Assembly (NCBI RefSeq): GCF_003259935.1
Contig: NZ_QLMH01000006.1
Location: 124,001-188,000 of the forward strand
Length of the DNA: 64,000 nucleotides
Source of the DNA: Paranoxybacillus vitaminiphilus
Lineage (GTDB): Bacteria; Bacillota; Bacilli; Bacillales; Anoxybacillaceae
Reading direction: 5' to 3'
The position numbers were made by a program, and so were the translations under genes. A model generated the notes under the pieces. It was not told the origin of the DNA. It ran no database searches and worked only from the letters and a program-made list of their open reading frames with translations. Positions within the stretch are counted from its first letter, which is position 1. Each line of letters opens with the position of its first letter. Positions 9,407 through 17,783 of the stretch are shown here, piece by piece.

Positions 9407-12400
9407 AGCCGATTAGCTTAACTGTGGCAGGATTACATAGCTTTCGGGAAAAGCAGGTCATTGACTTCCAAAAGTTATGTGAAGGCGGTGTGTTCGGAAT
9501 TTTTGGACCAACCGGAAGCGGGAAGTCGTCTATTTTAGATGCAATGACATTAGCCCTTTTTGGAAGTGTAGAACGTGCATCCAATAACACTCATGGCATT
9601 ATCAATCATGCGGAAAATCAATTATTCGTATCGTTTACATTTGAGTTGGAGAATGCACAAGGAAAGAAGCGGTATACGGTTGAACGCAGTTTTAAACGGA
9701 GCGATGAATGGCGGATTAAGAGCACGTCCAGCCGTTTAATCGAAATCGATAAAGAATCGATCGTTCTTGCAGATAAAACGAATGAAGTCAATAAACAAAT
9801 TGAACAGTTGCTTGGATTGGAAATGAAAGATTTCACGCGTGCCGTTGTGTTGCCGCAAGGAAAGTTTGCCGAATTTTTGTCGTTAAAAGGAGTCGAGCGG
9901 CGGCAAATGCTGCAGCGGCTTTTTCATCTTGAACAGTATGGCGACAAGCTGAACAAAAAATTAAAACAGCGACTGGGGGAAGCATCGTCGCAATTAAACG
10001 AAATTATGGCAGAACAAAGCGGTCTGGGAGATGCTTCTAAAGAAGCGATTGAACGGGCTGAAAAGGAATTGCGTGATTGTGAAACTCTTTTACAAAAGCG
10101 GCAAGCGGAATTGAAACAAACAGAAGAAGAATACGAAAAGAAAAAGCAATTATGGATTTGGCAAAAGGAAAAGGAAGACATCGAAGCGAAACTGGGAAAA
10201 TTACAACAAGAAGAAGGAGCAATCCGCTTATTAGAGGTGAAGAAGGAGCAGGGAGAGCAGGCAGAGCGGCTGCGTCCATATCTTGAACAATACGAAGCGG
10301 CGAGAAATGCAGTTGCTGCGTGGCAGATAAAATTGGCAAACTTACAGCGGCGTGCAGCGGAAGCAAAAGAACGTTATAATCAATCGTTGCAACATTACGA
10401 GCTGGTGCGCCGAGAGAAAGCAGAAAAAGAACCGCAGCTGTTAACAAAAAAAGAACAGTTAGAGCAAGTGAAGCAGATGTTTGCAGAAATGAAAAAGCTT
10501 GAAGCACAAGTGGCATCTTTTCAGCAGCAGCTAAAGTTGATCGAGCAAAGAGAGAAAGAAAAAAACGAAAAATTTAATGAAGTAGAACAGCTCTATCAAC
10601 GCGGCAGTGAGAAGCAGAAAATGTTAAAGTCAGAACTGCAACAATATCATCTATCTGTTGAAGAAAAGGAAAAAGTATATCGCGCTTATGAAGAGAAACA
10701 GCAATTGATGTCGATTCAGCAAACGGTGCAAGAAAGCAAAATGGGGCTGTTAAGAAAACAAGAAGCACTGCAGCAGGCATATGAAGTAAAGGCAAGACAA
10801 GAAACACAAGCATTAAGCATCAAAGAAAAAATTAAAAGCATCTTTTCGCGAATTGAAAAAAACTATCATCATGTTTGCGAACGGGAATTACAGCTGACAA
10901 AGCTGATTTATAAAAAAGAAAAAGAACTGGAAGAAGCTCGTGCGAAACAAGAAAAGGAAAAAACGCGACGTCTTGCTTCTCTTCTTGCACAACAGCTGCG
11001 TCAAGGAGAAGCATGCCCTGTTTGCGGTTCGCTCGAGCATCCTCATCCGTACAAACATATGGAAGAGGAGACGACGGACAGTGAAGAAATCATTAAGCAG
11101 CTTGAGCGGTTCATCAAGCAGGGACAAAGCGGATTGCAGTTGTTGTACACATTAAAAATTCAGCTTGAACAGCTTGCGCAAACGGTAATGGAACATACTT
11201 TTAATGAATTACAGTTACAACCAACAGACATAAATAAAATAATCACTGAAGAAAGTGAAACGATTCAGCAGCTTGAAGTAGAAATAAAGTCTTTACAGCA
11301 AGACTATTTACAAATAAAGGAAGAAGTGCAACAAGCGTTGCAGCGGTTGCGCCGGTTTGAAAATGAACGGCTTGAGTTGGAAAAGCAAATAAACATGCTG
11401 CAAGCGGATATCGAAGAACGAAAAAAGCAATATGAACAACGTCAGGAACATTATCAGTCATTGAAAGAAAAATGGCATGAACAATATAAAGATTTTGATT
11501 TTGATACAATGGAACAGCTTCGTGAACAAATACGGCAAAAAGAGAATGCTTTACAACAGTTACAACAGCGCATTGAACGAAGCGTTCAATTTTTGGAAGA
11601 AAAAAGAAAAGAATGGGAGCAACTAAGAGAAGAAAAGCAAATGCTAGAGAAAGAGAAAATCCATTTCGTTTCATTGCTTGAAACAAAACAGGAATTGCTC
11701 CGTGAGTACGAGGCGAAAATAAAAGGGCAACTTGGCGATGAACAAGTTGAACGATTGCTTGCACATGTTGAAAGAGAAATGATGTTGTTAAAAGAGCAGG
11801 AAGAAAAAGCGTACGATGCATGGCAAAACTCGCAACAAATATACCAAACGTTAGAAAGTGAAATGAAAGCAGCATGGCAGGCGCTTGAGGAAGGGCGGCG
11901 TCAATATGAAGAAGCAGAGAGCAAGTGGAAGTTGAATTTAGGACAAACCTCTTTTCAAAGTGAAGAGGAAGTAAGACAAGCCTTTTTGTCACGACAAGAA
12001 AAGGAACATCTAAAAGAAAAAGTCGAGCAATACTGGAGTGGTGTTAAAAAATGGAAAATAGAATTAGAGCGAGTCTCTAAAGCGATGGCTGGCCATACAG
12101 TGACAGAAGAAGAATGGGAGCAGATTCAAGCGCTGCGGCAAGAAATGAGAGAAAGTGTAAATGAAGCGATTCAGCAAGTTGGCGCAGCACAAAAAATAGT
12201 GGAGGAGTTGCTGAAAAAACATGAGCGCTTTAACGAACTAGAAAGGAAGCGGGAAAAGCTATCATTGCTTGTTTCTAGATATACGCAATTACAAAATGTT
12301 TTAAAAGGAAATAGTTTTGTTGAGTTTATTGCTGAAGAACAGCTCATTCAAGTTACGCAAATGGCATCAGAGCGATTAGGTTCATTAACGCGACAACGTT

Positions 12401-12780
12401 ATGCGATCGAGGTCGATTCCCAAGGCGGATTTATTATTCGCGATGATGCAAACGGCGGTGTAAGACGGCCTGTCACCACTTTGTCAGGAGGCGAAACATT
12501 TTTAACATCTTTATCCCTTGCTTTGGCATTATCTGCGCAAATTCAATTGCGCGGTGAATATCCGTTGCAATTTTTCTTCTTAGATGAAGGATTTGGAACG
12601 CTGGATGCCGAGCTTTTAGATACGGTGATTTCTGCTTTGGAAAAGCTTCATTCGAATCAGCTTGCCATCGGTGTCATCAGCCATGTGCAGGAATTGAGAG
12701 CACGTTTGCCGAAGCGGTTAATTGTTGAGCCGGCAGAACCTTCTGGAAGGGGAACGCGCGTGAAACTGGAGATGATGTAG
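9403..12780 (+). CDS. sbcC: Exonuclease subunit SbcC (Rad50-type SMC ATPase)
   Basis: SMC-like ATPase of 1,125 aa that pairs with SbcD. Walker A is GPTGSGKSS at residues 35-43. A very long Glu/Lys/Gln-rich coiled coil is split by a zinc-hook CPVC (Cys538-Cys541), the apex where two SbcC molecules dimerise. The C-terminal lobe has the ABC signature LSGGETF and Walker B FFFLDEGFGTLD. Starts by a 4-bp overlap with sbcD. The skewed codon composition of the coiled coil creates long antisense open frames that are not genes. Confidence 0.96.
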   Translation: MKPISLTVAGLHSFREKQVIDFQKLCEGGVFGIFGPTGSGKSSILDAMTLALFGSVERASNNTHGIINHAENQLFVSFTFELENAQGKKRYTVERSFKRSDEWRIKSTSSRLIEIDKESIVLADKTNEVNKQIEQLLGLEMKDFTRAVVLPQGKFAEFLSLKGVERRQMLQRLFHLEQYGDKLNKKLKQRLGEASSQLNEIMAEQSGLGDASKEAIERAEKELRDCETLLQKRQAELKQTEEEYEKKKQLWIWQKEKEDIEAKLGKLQQEEGAIRLLEVKKEQGEQAERLRPYLEQYEAARNAVAAWQIKLANLQRRAAEAKERYNQSLQHYELVRREKAEKEPQLLTKKEQLEQVKQMFAEMKKLEAQVASFQQQLKLIEQREKEKNEKFNEVEQLYQRGSEKQKMLKSELQQYHLSVEEKEKVYRAYEEKQQLMSIQQTVQESKMGLLRKQEALQQAYEVKARQETQALSIKEKIKSIFSRIEKNYHHVCERELQLTKLIYKKEKELEEARAKQEKEKTRRLASLLAQQLRQGEACPVCGSLEHPHPYKHMEEETTDSEEIIKQLERFIKQGQSGLQLLYTLKIQLEQLAQTVMEHTFNELQLQPTDINKIITEESETIQQLEVEIKSLQQDYLQIKEEVQQALQRLRRFENERLELEKQINMLQADIEERKKQYEQRQEHYQSLKEKWHEQYKDFDFDTMEQLREQIRQKENALQQLQQRIERSVQFLEEKRKEWEQLREEKQMLEKEKIHFVSLLETKQELLREYEAKIKGQLGDEQVERLLAHVEREMMLLKEQEEKAYDAWQNSQQIYQTLESEMKAAWQALEEGRRQYEEAESKWKLNLGQTSFQSEEEVRQAFLSRQEKEHLKEKVEQYWSGVKKWKIELERVSKAMAGHTVTEEEWEQIQALRQEMRESVNEAIQQVGAAQKIVEELLKKHERFNELERKREKLSLLVSRYTQLQNVLKGNSFVEFIAEEQLIQVTQMASERLGSLTRQRYAIEVDSQGGFIIRDDANGGVRRPVTTLSGGETFLTSLSLALALSAQIQLRGEYPLQFFFLDEGFGTLDAELLDTVISALEKLHSNQLAIGVISHVQELRARLPKRLIVEPAEPSGRGTRVKLEMM

Positions 12781-12824
12781 GGAGATTTTGAGGATAACGA
12801 TATTGGCGTTTCATTTCATTATAA

Positions 12825-12864
12825 AGAGGGGCGAATCATTTCTTTGGATTCGCCCTCTATTTTT
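12825..12864 (+). terminator. Intrinsic terminator after sbcC
   Basis: AGAGGGGCGAATC pairs with GGATTCGCCCTCT (one-base bulge) and is followed by ATTTTTAT. It ends the addBA-sbcDC transcript. Confidence 0.8.
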
Positions 12865-12912
12865 ATCGTAAAACGGATGGGCAAACACCTAGCATTTAAA
12901 CTTCCAAAAATA

Positions 12913-13037
12913 AAGTTCAACTAACATCAGTGGGGGTTTCATCCCCACTGATGTTAGTTGAACTTATCGCACTTCTAGCGTCCGTAAGACTCCCACCTGT
13001 AGAGGTGGGAGATAACCGACGATTAGAACGGGATAAA
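12913..13037. repeat. Double-hairpin intergenic repeat, copy 1
   Basis: First of three copies in the window (others at 15780-15909 and 38670-38783). The first hairpin is a perfect 23-bp stem, AAGTTCAACTAACATCAG...GGGG with a 7-nt loop. The second is a longer imperfect hairpin starting TTATCGCACTTCTAGCGTCC, with apex CCCACCTGTAGAGGTGGG, and ending GATTAGAACGGGATAA. In this copy the descending arm of hairpin 2 has lost part of its complementarity (ATAACCGACG instead of TCTTACGGACG). It has no ORF. It resembles a non-autonomous, palindrome-associated element of IS200/IS605 type; that is inference. Confidence 0.75.
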
Positions 13038-13069
13038 AAAGCCAACACTAGAAGCGACTAATTGTTGGC
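13034..13069 (-). terminator. Terminator of the gerP operon
   Basis: On the minus strand GCCAACA and TGTTGGC form a stem followed by TTTTTT; the gerPF stop codon lies in its loop region. The T-run overlaps the end of repeat copy 1. Confidence 0.7.
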
Positions 13070-13279
13070 TGTAACATTGCTGTCAGACACATCTGCATCA
13101 AAGTCGTTTGTTAAGTTAATACCATTCATGATAATAATAAAATCTCCTGTATTAAAAGCCCCTGAACCGCCATTTGTTTTTGTTGCCACTTTTGGGGAGA
13201 TATAGAGGGTATCTCCGAAATTGACAACAGCACCGCTCGCGACACTTGTAATTTTAATCGGACCTACTACTGAAGGCAT
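13058..13279 (-). CDS. gerPF: Spore germination protein GerPF
   Basis: 73-aa GerPA/GerPF-family protein. GerP proteins are needed for germinants to pass the spore coat. The start MPSVVGPIKITSVASGAVVNFG and the glycine-rich middle GGSGAFNTGDF are typical of the family, as is the Asp/Asn-rich end. It is the last gene of a six-gene minus-strand cluster in the order A-B-C-D-E-F, and position plus N terminus distinguish it from gerPA. The start lies 13 bp inside the end of gerPE, with AAAGGATG upstream. Confidence 0.9.
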   Translation of the reverse strand: MPSVVGPIKITSVASGAVVNFGDTLYISPKVATKTNGGSGAFNTGDFIIIMNGINLTNDFDADVSDSNVTANN

Positions 13280-13707
13280 GATGATTCATCCTTTATTATA
13301 CGAATGGAGGATTGCGGGGCTATCAATGCTGGTTTGGCTCCGCTATTTGCAGCTAATTGTCTTGTGTGCTTCACTCTTGCTTCTGTGTCAATGGTGGAAG
13401 TGGAGCCGATATGGACTACGGAAGAGAAAGAAATCGCTAACACGCGAATGGTACGAACAGAAATAGCTGGAGATTCATTTAATTTATTCATCTGCCATGA
13501 AGTTGTATCCATTGCCAATCGAGGAATTGGATTGGTGAATAGAGGAAAATTACCTTCCCCTTCATTTCCGAAAAAAAGCTCCTGTTGGCGCTGGACAGCT
13601 AAAACTTTTGCACGGGATGTAATTTCTTTAGAGTCGCCAATTTGCAAAACAGCGCTAAAGCTTGTTAGTTCGTTATGAACAAGTTGAACCATGGATAGTC
13701 GCCTCAT
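13267..13707 (-). CDS. gerPE: Spore germination protein GerPE
   Basis: 146-aa GerPE-family protein. The N-terminal pattern MRRLSMVQ...SFSAVLQIGDS repeats internally as AISFSSVVHIGST, a feature shared by the GerP proteins. It lies between gerPD and gerPF and overlaps gerPF by 13 bp. Expected to be made late in the mother cell and located in the inner spore coat; no enzymatic function is known for the family. Confidence 0.87.
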   Translation of the reverse strand: MRRLSMVQLVHNELTSFSAVLQIGDSKEITSRAKVLAVQRQQELFFGNEGEGNFPLFTNPIPRLAMDTTSWQMNKLNESPAISVRTIRVLAISFSSVVHIGSTSTIDTEARVKHTRQLAANSGAKPALIAPQSSIRIIKDESSCLQ

Positions 13708-13727
13708 AAAAACATCAACCTTTCACA

Positions 13728-13907
13728 TTAACCCCTTGGAGTTAAAGGAACTAACGGACCGATAATTAATGCTTCAGGAGGTGTATCAAAGGCAGATGCT
13801 ACATTGATCATATCCGCGTCACCGATTAAAAACACGGCTGAACTTGTAACGGCAATAATGTGAACGTCTCCTACTTGAAGATCACGATTAATAACTGTAA
13901 AGTTCAT
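13728..13907 (-). CDS. gerPD: Spore germination protein GerPD
   Basis: 59-aa GerPD-like protein beginning MNFTVINRDLQVGDVHIIAV. ATG at 13907 was chosen over an adjacent in-frame GTG at 13910 because it gives the usual family N terminus and keeps spacing from the GGATGATG upstream. It follows gerPC by only a few bases, in operon order. Confidence 0.85.
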   Translation of the reverse strand: MNFTVINRDLQVGDVHIIAVTSSAVFLIGDADMINVASAFDTPPEALIIGPLVPLTPRG

Positions 13908-13913
13908 CACTCA

Positions 13914-14513
13914 TCATCCTTCCTTTGGCAAATGCTTAATAAATAATTCAATCGATTGTTCGATATCCCGTTTTACTTTTTCACCAATTTCATCTTCTAT
14001 CTCCTTGGAAGAACCAGAAGCCGGCATTTGTCCATTGTTTATTTTTTGCTGAATGTAAAAACGAATTCGCTCGTCCACCTGCCGCCCTATATCTTGTAAA
14101 ATGAACTGACGATACGTATCGTCTAAACGTTGAGAATAACGTTCTTCGATGTTCTTTAAAATATCTTTGCATTCATTTGTTAAGTAGTCATTTACTTTCG
14201 TTTGAATGTTTCGAAACAGGATAGGCTGTGGTTGCGGAATAATCACTTTCTCTGGACTAACAGCAAAATCTTCAATGGTTTCTGCACCGTTTGGAGTAAG
14301 TCCGATATTTAATGTGCCTTCCAATGTTTCGACTTTTAGTTGATCAAATTTATACTCAATTTTTTCAATTGTTGTTTGTGGAAGTTTCCTGATATTCATT
14401 AGTTCATTTTCAAGTTTGGCGATCTTTTTTTCAAGTTTTATCATTTTTTCTGTTTGCCAAGACAAATAATGCTGAAGTTTTATCAAATAGTCATAAAGAA
14501 AAGGAGCGTTCAT
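13914..14513 (-). CDS. gerPC: Spore germination protein GerPC
   Basis: 199-aa GerPC. The N-terminal third is a predicted coiled coil (LSWQTEKMIKLEKKIAKLEN), followed by a charged central part and a C-terminal domain. It is the only larger, non-GerPA-like member of the cluster. GGATGATG precedes the ATG. About 100 bp separate it from gerPB, containing nothing else that I can recognise. Confidence 0.88.
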   Translation of the reverse strand: MNAPFLYDYLIKLQHYLSWQTEKMIKLEKKIAKLENELMNIRKLPQTTIEKIEYKFDQLKVETLEGTLNIGLTPNGAETIEDFAVSPEKVIIPQPQPILFRNIQTKVNDYLTNECKDILKNIEERYSQRLDDTYRQFILQDIGRQVDERIRFYIQQKINNGQMPASGSSKEIEDEIGEKVKRDIEQSIELFIKHLPKEG

Positions 14514-14609
14514 TTGTTCATCATCCTCTCCAAAATCCTTTCTATTTCAATGTATTTAACTAGAATGGTTATCAGCACTTTTTTTGGATGATGTGTGTTT
14601 GATTTTCAA

Positions 14610-14831
14610 TTATGATGAGGATGGTGAGGAAAGAGGAACTACTGGAGCAAATGGTGAACTTTCAACAGGTTTCTTTGCTTCAGGTGCCGGTTCTGTAAAC
14701 CCACCTGAATTGCTTAAAGTAGAGAGAGATTGAATTTTTCCGGCACTGCCGATTTGCAAAACAGACGAGTTGGTGACTGAACCGATTTTCAGTTGATAAA
14801 TCCAAATACTTTGATTGATATAAAAGTTCAT
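14610..14831 (-). CDS. gerPB: Spore germination protein GerPB
   Basis: 73-aa protein with the family start MNFYINQSIWIYQLKIGSV and the motif TNSSVLQIGSAG. The C-terminal end is rich in Pro, Ala and Ser (EPAPEAKKPVESSP), as in other GerPB. It starts 12 bp after gerPA on the minus strand, within the operon. Confidence 0.88.
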   Translation of the reverse strand: MNFYINQSIWIYQLKIGSVTNSSVLQIGSAGKIQSLSTLSNSGGFTEPAPEAKKPVESSPFAPVVPLSSPSSS

Positions 14832-14843
14832 GTCTTCACTCCT

Positions 14844-15065
14844 TTACGCGTTGCTGACAATATTCTGATCTGCTACATCAGCATCATGCGTATTTGTGTT
14901 GCTGTATTGATTATAAATTTGTAATCCGTCACCCGTATTAAAAGAGCCAGCACCAGCAAACGTTTTTGCGACACTATGCGGCGAAATGGCAAAAACATCG
15001 CCGATATGAAACACACCGCTGCTACTGATACTATTTATTTTTACTGCTCCCACAAATGCTGGCAT
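14844..15065 (-). CDS. gerPA: Spore germination protein GerPA
   Basis: 73-aa GerPA/F-family protein starting [22 protein letters not shown] with GAGSFNTGD in the middle. It is the first gene of the six-gene set by order. A sigma-K-like -10 (CATAGTATA on the minus strand) lies about 30 bp upstream of its start, so transcription may begin here as well as at the preceding paralogue. Confidence 0.88.
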   Translation of the reverse strand: MPAFVGAVKINSISSSGVFHIGDVFAISPHSVAKTFAGAGSFNTGDGLQIYNQYSNTNTHDADVADQNIVSNA

Positions 15066-15095
15066 TTGTATACACCCTTTTCCCGTTCTTATGAC

Positions 15096-15104
15096 TATAC
15101 TATG
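15096..15104 (-). promoter_or_regulatory. Sigma-K-like -10 element upstream of gerPA
   Basis: Minus-strand CATAGTATA fits the sigma-K -10 consensus CATAnnnTA and sits a short distance before gerPA. gerP operons are known to be sigma-K/GerE controlled. No clear -35 AC at ideal spacing was found. Confidence 0.4.
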
Positions 15105-15131
15105 GGCAACTGCATAGAAATGTTCCTTTCT

Positions 15132-15356
15132 TTAGTTGTTTGCTGTATTGTTTGAGTCGGCGACATCAGGATCGAGAGTGTTAGTAAAGCTGACAAAGGT
15201 ATTTGTTTGTAAAAAGTCTCCTGTGTTCGCTGCTCCTGCACCGCTATTAGTTTTTAAAGTTCCTTTCGGCGCAATTTGCAAAGCGTCTCCAAAATTGACA
15301 GTTCCATCACCGCTGACGTTGGTAATCTTTATTGGACCTCCAATAAATGATGGCAT
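15132..15356 (-). CDS. GerPA/GerPF-family paralogue upstream of gerPA
   Basis: 74-aa protein of the same family as GerPA and GerPF (MPSFIGGPIKITNVSGDGTVNFG, AGAANTGDF, and the ending DPDVADSNNTANN). It is closest by eye to GerPF and to the divergent gene at 15480. It lies ahead of gerPA on the same strand with a 66-bp gap. B. subtilis gerP has six genes, so this seventh is an extra copy. Its own sigma-K-like -10 (minus strand CATACACTA) is upstream. A coat-permeability role is inferred from family only. Confidence 0.82.
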   Translation of the reverse strand: MPSFIGGPIKITNVSGDGTVNFGDALQIAPKGTLKTNSGAGAANTGDFLQTNTFVSFTNTLDPDVADSNNTANN

Positions 15357-15383
15357 AGGTATACATCCTTTCTTTCTTTTTTT

Positions 15384-15392
15384 TAGTGTATG
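15384..15392 (-). promoter_or_regulatory. Sigma-K-like -10 element for the GerPA/F paralogue
   Basis: Minus-strand CATACACTA matches CATAnnnTA exactly, 28 bp before the start codon at 15356. An AC dinucleotide lies roughly 18 nt further upstream as a possible -35. Confidence 0.45.
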
Positions 15393-15479
15393 TCAAAAAA
15401 ATAGGATGATGTACGTCCACGCCAATTCATAATTGAAACATACAATTATGTTAAGTAAGTTTTCAAAAGGATGATGCGC

Positions 15480-15704
15480 ATGCCAGCAGTTATTGTAGGA
15501 GCGGTGAAAGTGACAAATGTCGGTGGAAACGGGACAATCAATGTCGGAGATGTGCTGCAAATTGCCCCAAAAAGCACCAATAAATCCAATTTAGGAGGCG
15601 GCGGTGGAAATACAGGAGATTTTATGATGACAAATACCGTTTTAAGCGTTACTAACTCATTTGATCCAGATATCATCGACTCGAATAATAAAGCGAATAA
15701 CTAG
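15480..15704 (+). CDS. Divergent GerPA/GerPF-family paralogue
   Basis: 74-aa GerPA/F-family protein (MPAVIVGAVKVTNVGGNGTI, NTGDFMMTN, and the ending FDPDIIDSNNKANN). It is transcribed away from the gerP operon. ATG at 15480 was chosen because it gives the family start MPA and has AAAAGGAT upstream; an in-frame ATG at 15471 is possible. The central GGGGG stretch is longer in glycine than in the other copies. With the gene at 15132 it forms a divergent pair sharing a 123-bp intergenic region. Confidence 0.85.
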   Translation: MPAVIVGAVKVTNVGGNGTINVGDVLQIAPKSTNKSNLGGGGGNTGDFMMTNTVLSVTNSFDPDIIDSNNKANN

Positions 15705-15779
15705 AATAGGTTGTCTCAAAAAGGGTCAGACTTCACAACTTATATAAATGCAGATTGATTTTTCGACACGACATATGTA

Positions 15780-15909
15780 AAGTGCAACTTCATCAGTGGG
15801 GGTTTTCTTCATCCCCCACTGATGTTAGTTGAACTTATCGCACTTCTAGCGTCCGTAAGACTCCCACCTGTAGAGGCGGGAGTCTTACGGACGATTAGAA
15901 CGGGATAAA
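15780..15909. repeat. Double-hairpin intergenic repeat, copy 2
   Basis: Best preserved second hairpin of the three copies: CGTCCGTAAGACTCCC and GGGAGTCTTACGGACG pair, extended outward by TTCTA/TAGAA and TTATC/GATAA. The first hairpin has CATCAGTGGGGG against CCCCCACTGATG, with a degenerate outer arm (AAGTGCAACTT instead of AAGTTCAACTAA). It lies in the roughly 400-bp gap between the GerP paralogue and the acyl-CoA synthetase; nothing else was seen in that gap apart from AT-rich promoter-like sequence near 16044. Confidence 0.75.
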
Positions 15910-16102
15910 AACGTCTTAACTGCTCTTTTGCCTGAATTACTACTTATGTCCATTTTTCAATCTGATTGATAGTACGTGAGGTCATCTGTTATAGGACAGC
16001 CCTTTTATTTTTTATAGATAATTTTATATGAAACGAATAATATGTTATAATATTTTGTGATTTTAGAATTTTTGAAATATTAGTTCGGGAGGGGATGTAG
16101 AA

Positions 16103-17695
16103 ATGAATGTGCCATTAGTGTTGACACAGTTTTTAGATCGTGCTGTGTCACTATACGGAGAAAAAACGGGGGTAATTTGTGACGACAGAGAGATTACGTA
16201 CAGAGAGTTAAATGAAAGAGTCAACCAACTTTCACATGGATTGCAGGATTTAGGAGTGAAAAAAGGGGACCGTGTTGCGTATTTAGCGCCGAATACATTA
16301 GAGATGCTTGAAGGATTTTATGGTGTTTTTCAGCTGGGAGCCGTGATGGTACCGTTAAATATTCGATTGAAGCCGGATGATTATGTATTTATTTTAAACC
16401 ATAGCGAAAGCAAAATTTTATTTGTTGATCAAGAGTTATATCACTTAATTGTTCCGATTAAGGACAAGCTTGAAACGGTAGAGAAAATCATCGTCCACTA
16501 TAAAGATGAGCAAACAAATGAAATCGCTTACGATGAATGGCTGGCACAATATCCGAAAACACCGTTTGCACGGCCGGAAATCGATGAAAATGATGTGTGC
16601 AGCCTCCTTTACACAAGTGGAACGACAGGAAATCCAAAAGGAGTTATGCTTACGCACCGCAACAACTATTTGCACGCTTTAGTAACGATGCATCATCTTC
16701 GCGTGTCCGATAAGGATGTTTATCTTCATATTTTACCGATGTTCCATGTTAATGGATGGGGAGCACCTTTCTATTATACGGCAAACGGAGCCACACATGT
16801 TTGTTTGCGGAAAGCGATTCCAGAAGTGATTTTCAATTATGTGAAGAAATATAAAGTGAGCGTTATGCATATGGCTCCAACCGTGTTAAATTCACTTTTA
16901 CAATATTATGAGCAAAATGTTCCGGTCATTGAGCATGATGTTCGCGTTGTCATTGCCGGTTCAGCTCCGCCGCCAGCGTTTGTTACGCGCGTGGAAAAAG
17001 AGCTTGGCTGGGAGTTCATTCAAGTATACGGCATGACCGAATCCTCACCGCTCAGCCTCGTTTCAACAATTCGCTCTCATTTAAGCCATTTGCCGCTGAA
17101 AGAGCAATATCGCATGAAAGCGAAAGCGGGCCATGCAATGATTGGATGTGAAGTAAAAGTTGTCAATGACCTTGGTGAGGAGGTTCCTCACGACGGCAAA
17201 TCAATTGGCGAGGTCGTTGTCAGAAGCAATGGTGTGATGAAAGGATATTGGAAAAATCCTGAAGCAACGATGGAAACGATCCGCAACGGCTGGCTTTATA
17301 CGGGGGATATGGCAACCATTGATGAGTATGGCAACATTGATATTGTTGACCGCAAGAAGGATATCATTATTAGCGGCGGCGAAAACATTTCATCCATTGA
17401 GGTAGAAGGAGTTCTTTATGAGCATCCAGCCGTGCTGGAAGCAGCTGTGATTGCAGTACCGCACGAAAAGTGGGGAGAAACACCGCATGCATTTGTCGTG
17501 ACACGGCCGGGCCATCAAGTGACAGAGCAAGAGTTAATAGCCTTTTCCCGTGAAAAATTGGCCCATTTCAAAGCAATTACCGGAGTTACGTTTGTTGAAG
17601 AGCTGCCAAAAACAGCTTCAGGGAAAATTCAAAAGGTACACTTGCGTAACGAATATTGGAAATCAATCGGAAAAGAAGGGCGTTATGTGAACTAA
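16103..17695 (+). CDS. Acyl-CoA synthetase (AMP-binding, fatty-acid-CoA ligase family)
   Basis: 530-aa ANL-superfamily enzyme that activates a carboxylic acid with ATP and CoA through an acyl-adenylate. The P-loop-like motif LLYTSGTTGNPKGV is near residues 168-181, followed by YGMTESSP, the hinge YTGDMATIDEYGNIDIVDRKKD, and C-terminal PKTASGKIQK with the catalytic lysine. It resembles the long/medium-chain fatty-acid-CoA ligases of about 530 aa; substrate chain length cannot be read from sequence. GGGAGGGGAT lies before the ATG and a strong terminator after it, so it is probably monocistronic. Confidence 0.9.
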   Translation: MNVPLVLTQFLDRAVSLYGEKTGVICDDREITYRELNERVNQLSHGLQDLGVKKGDRVAYLAPNTLEMLEGFYGVFQLGAVMVPLNIRLKPDDYVFILNHSESKILFVDQELYHLIVPIKDKLETVEKIIVHYKDEQTNEIAYDEWLAQYPKTPFARPEIDENDVCSLLYTSGTTGNPKGVMLTHRNNYLHALVTMHHLRVSDKDVYLHILPMFHVNGWGAPFYYTANGATHVCLRKAIPEVIFNYVKKYKVSVMHMAPTVLNSLLQYYEQNVPVIEHDVRVVIAGSAPPPAFVTRVEKELGWEFIQVYGMTESSPLSLVSTIRSHLSHLPLKEQYRMKAKAGHAMIGCEVKVVNDLGEEVPHDGKSIGEVVVRSNGVMKGYWKNPEATMETIRNGWLYTGDMATIDEYGNIDIVDRKKDIIISGGENISSIEVEGVLYEHPAVLEAAVIAVPHEKWGETPHAFVVTRPGHQVTEQELIAFSREKLAHFKAITGVTFVEELPKTASGKIQKVHLRNEYWKSIGKEGRYVN

Positions 17696-17700
17696 ATAAA

Positions 17701-17742
17701 CAAGGTCATCTGTCGATCGACAGATGACCTTGTTTTGTTTTT
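17701..17742 (+). terminator. Intrinsic terminator after acyl-CoA synthetase
   Basis: A perfect 32-nt palindrome (CAAGGTCATCTGTCGA and its complement) is followed by TTTTGTTTTTTG. Confidence 0.9.
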
Positions 17743-17783
17743 TGTTATAATGAAGTAAAAAATTTTAAAAAAGAGGTACATAT

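Noticed and set aside
11243-11992. 249-codon antisense open frame within sbcC (also one at 10037-10516)
   Set aside because: Lies opposite the SbcC coiled coil, whose Glu/Lys/Gln codons create open antisense frames. The product is a low-complexity Leu/Phe-rich sequence with no ribosome site.
13304-13678. Plus-strand 124-codon frame opposite gerPE
   Set aside because: The minus-strand reading is a recognised gerPE in operon order; the plus-strand product matches nothing and has no ribosome site.
12900-15910. CRISPR array suspected from repeated sequence around gerP
   Set aside because: Only two copies, about 2.9 kb apart, with internal hairpins and genes between; no spacer pattern and no cas genes.
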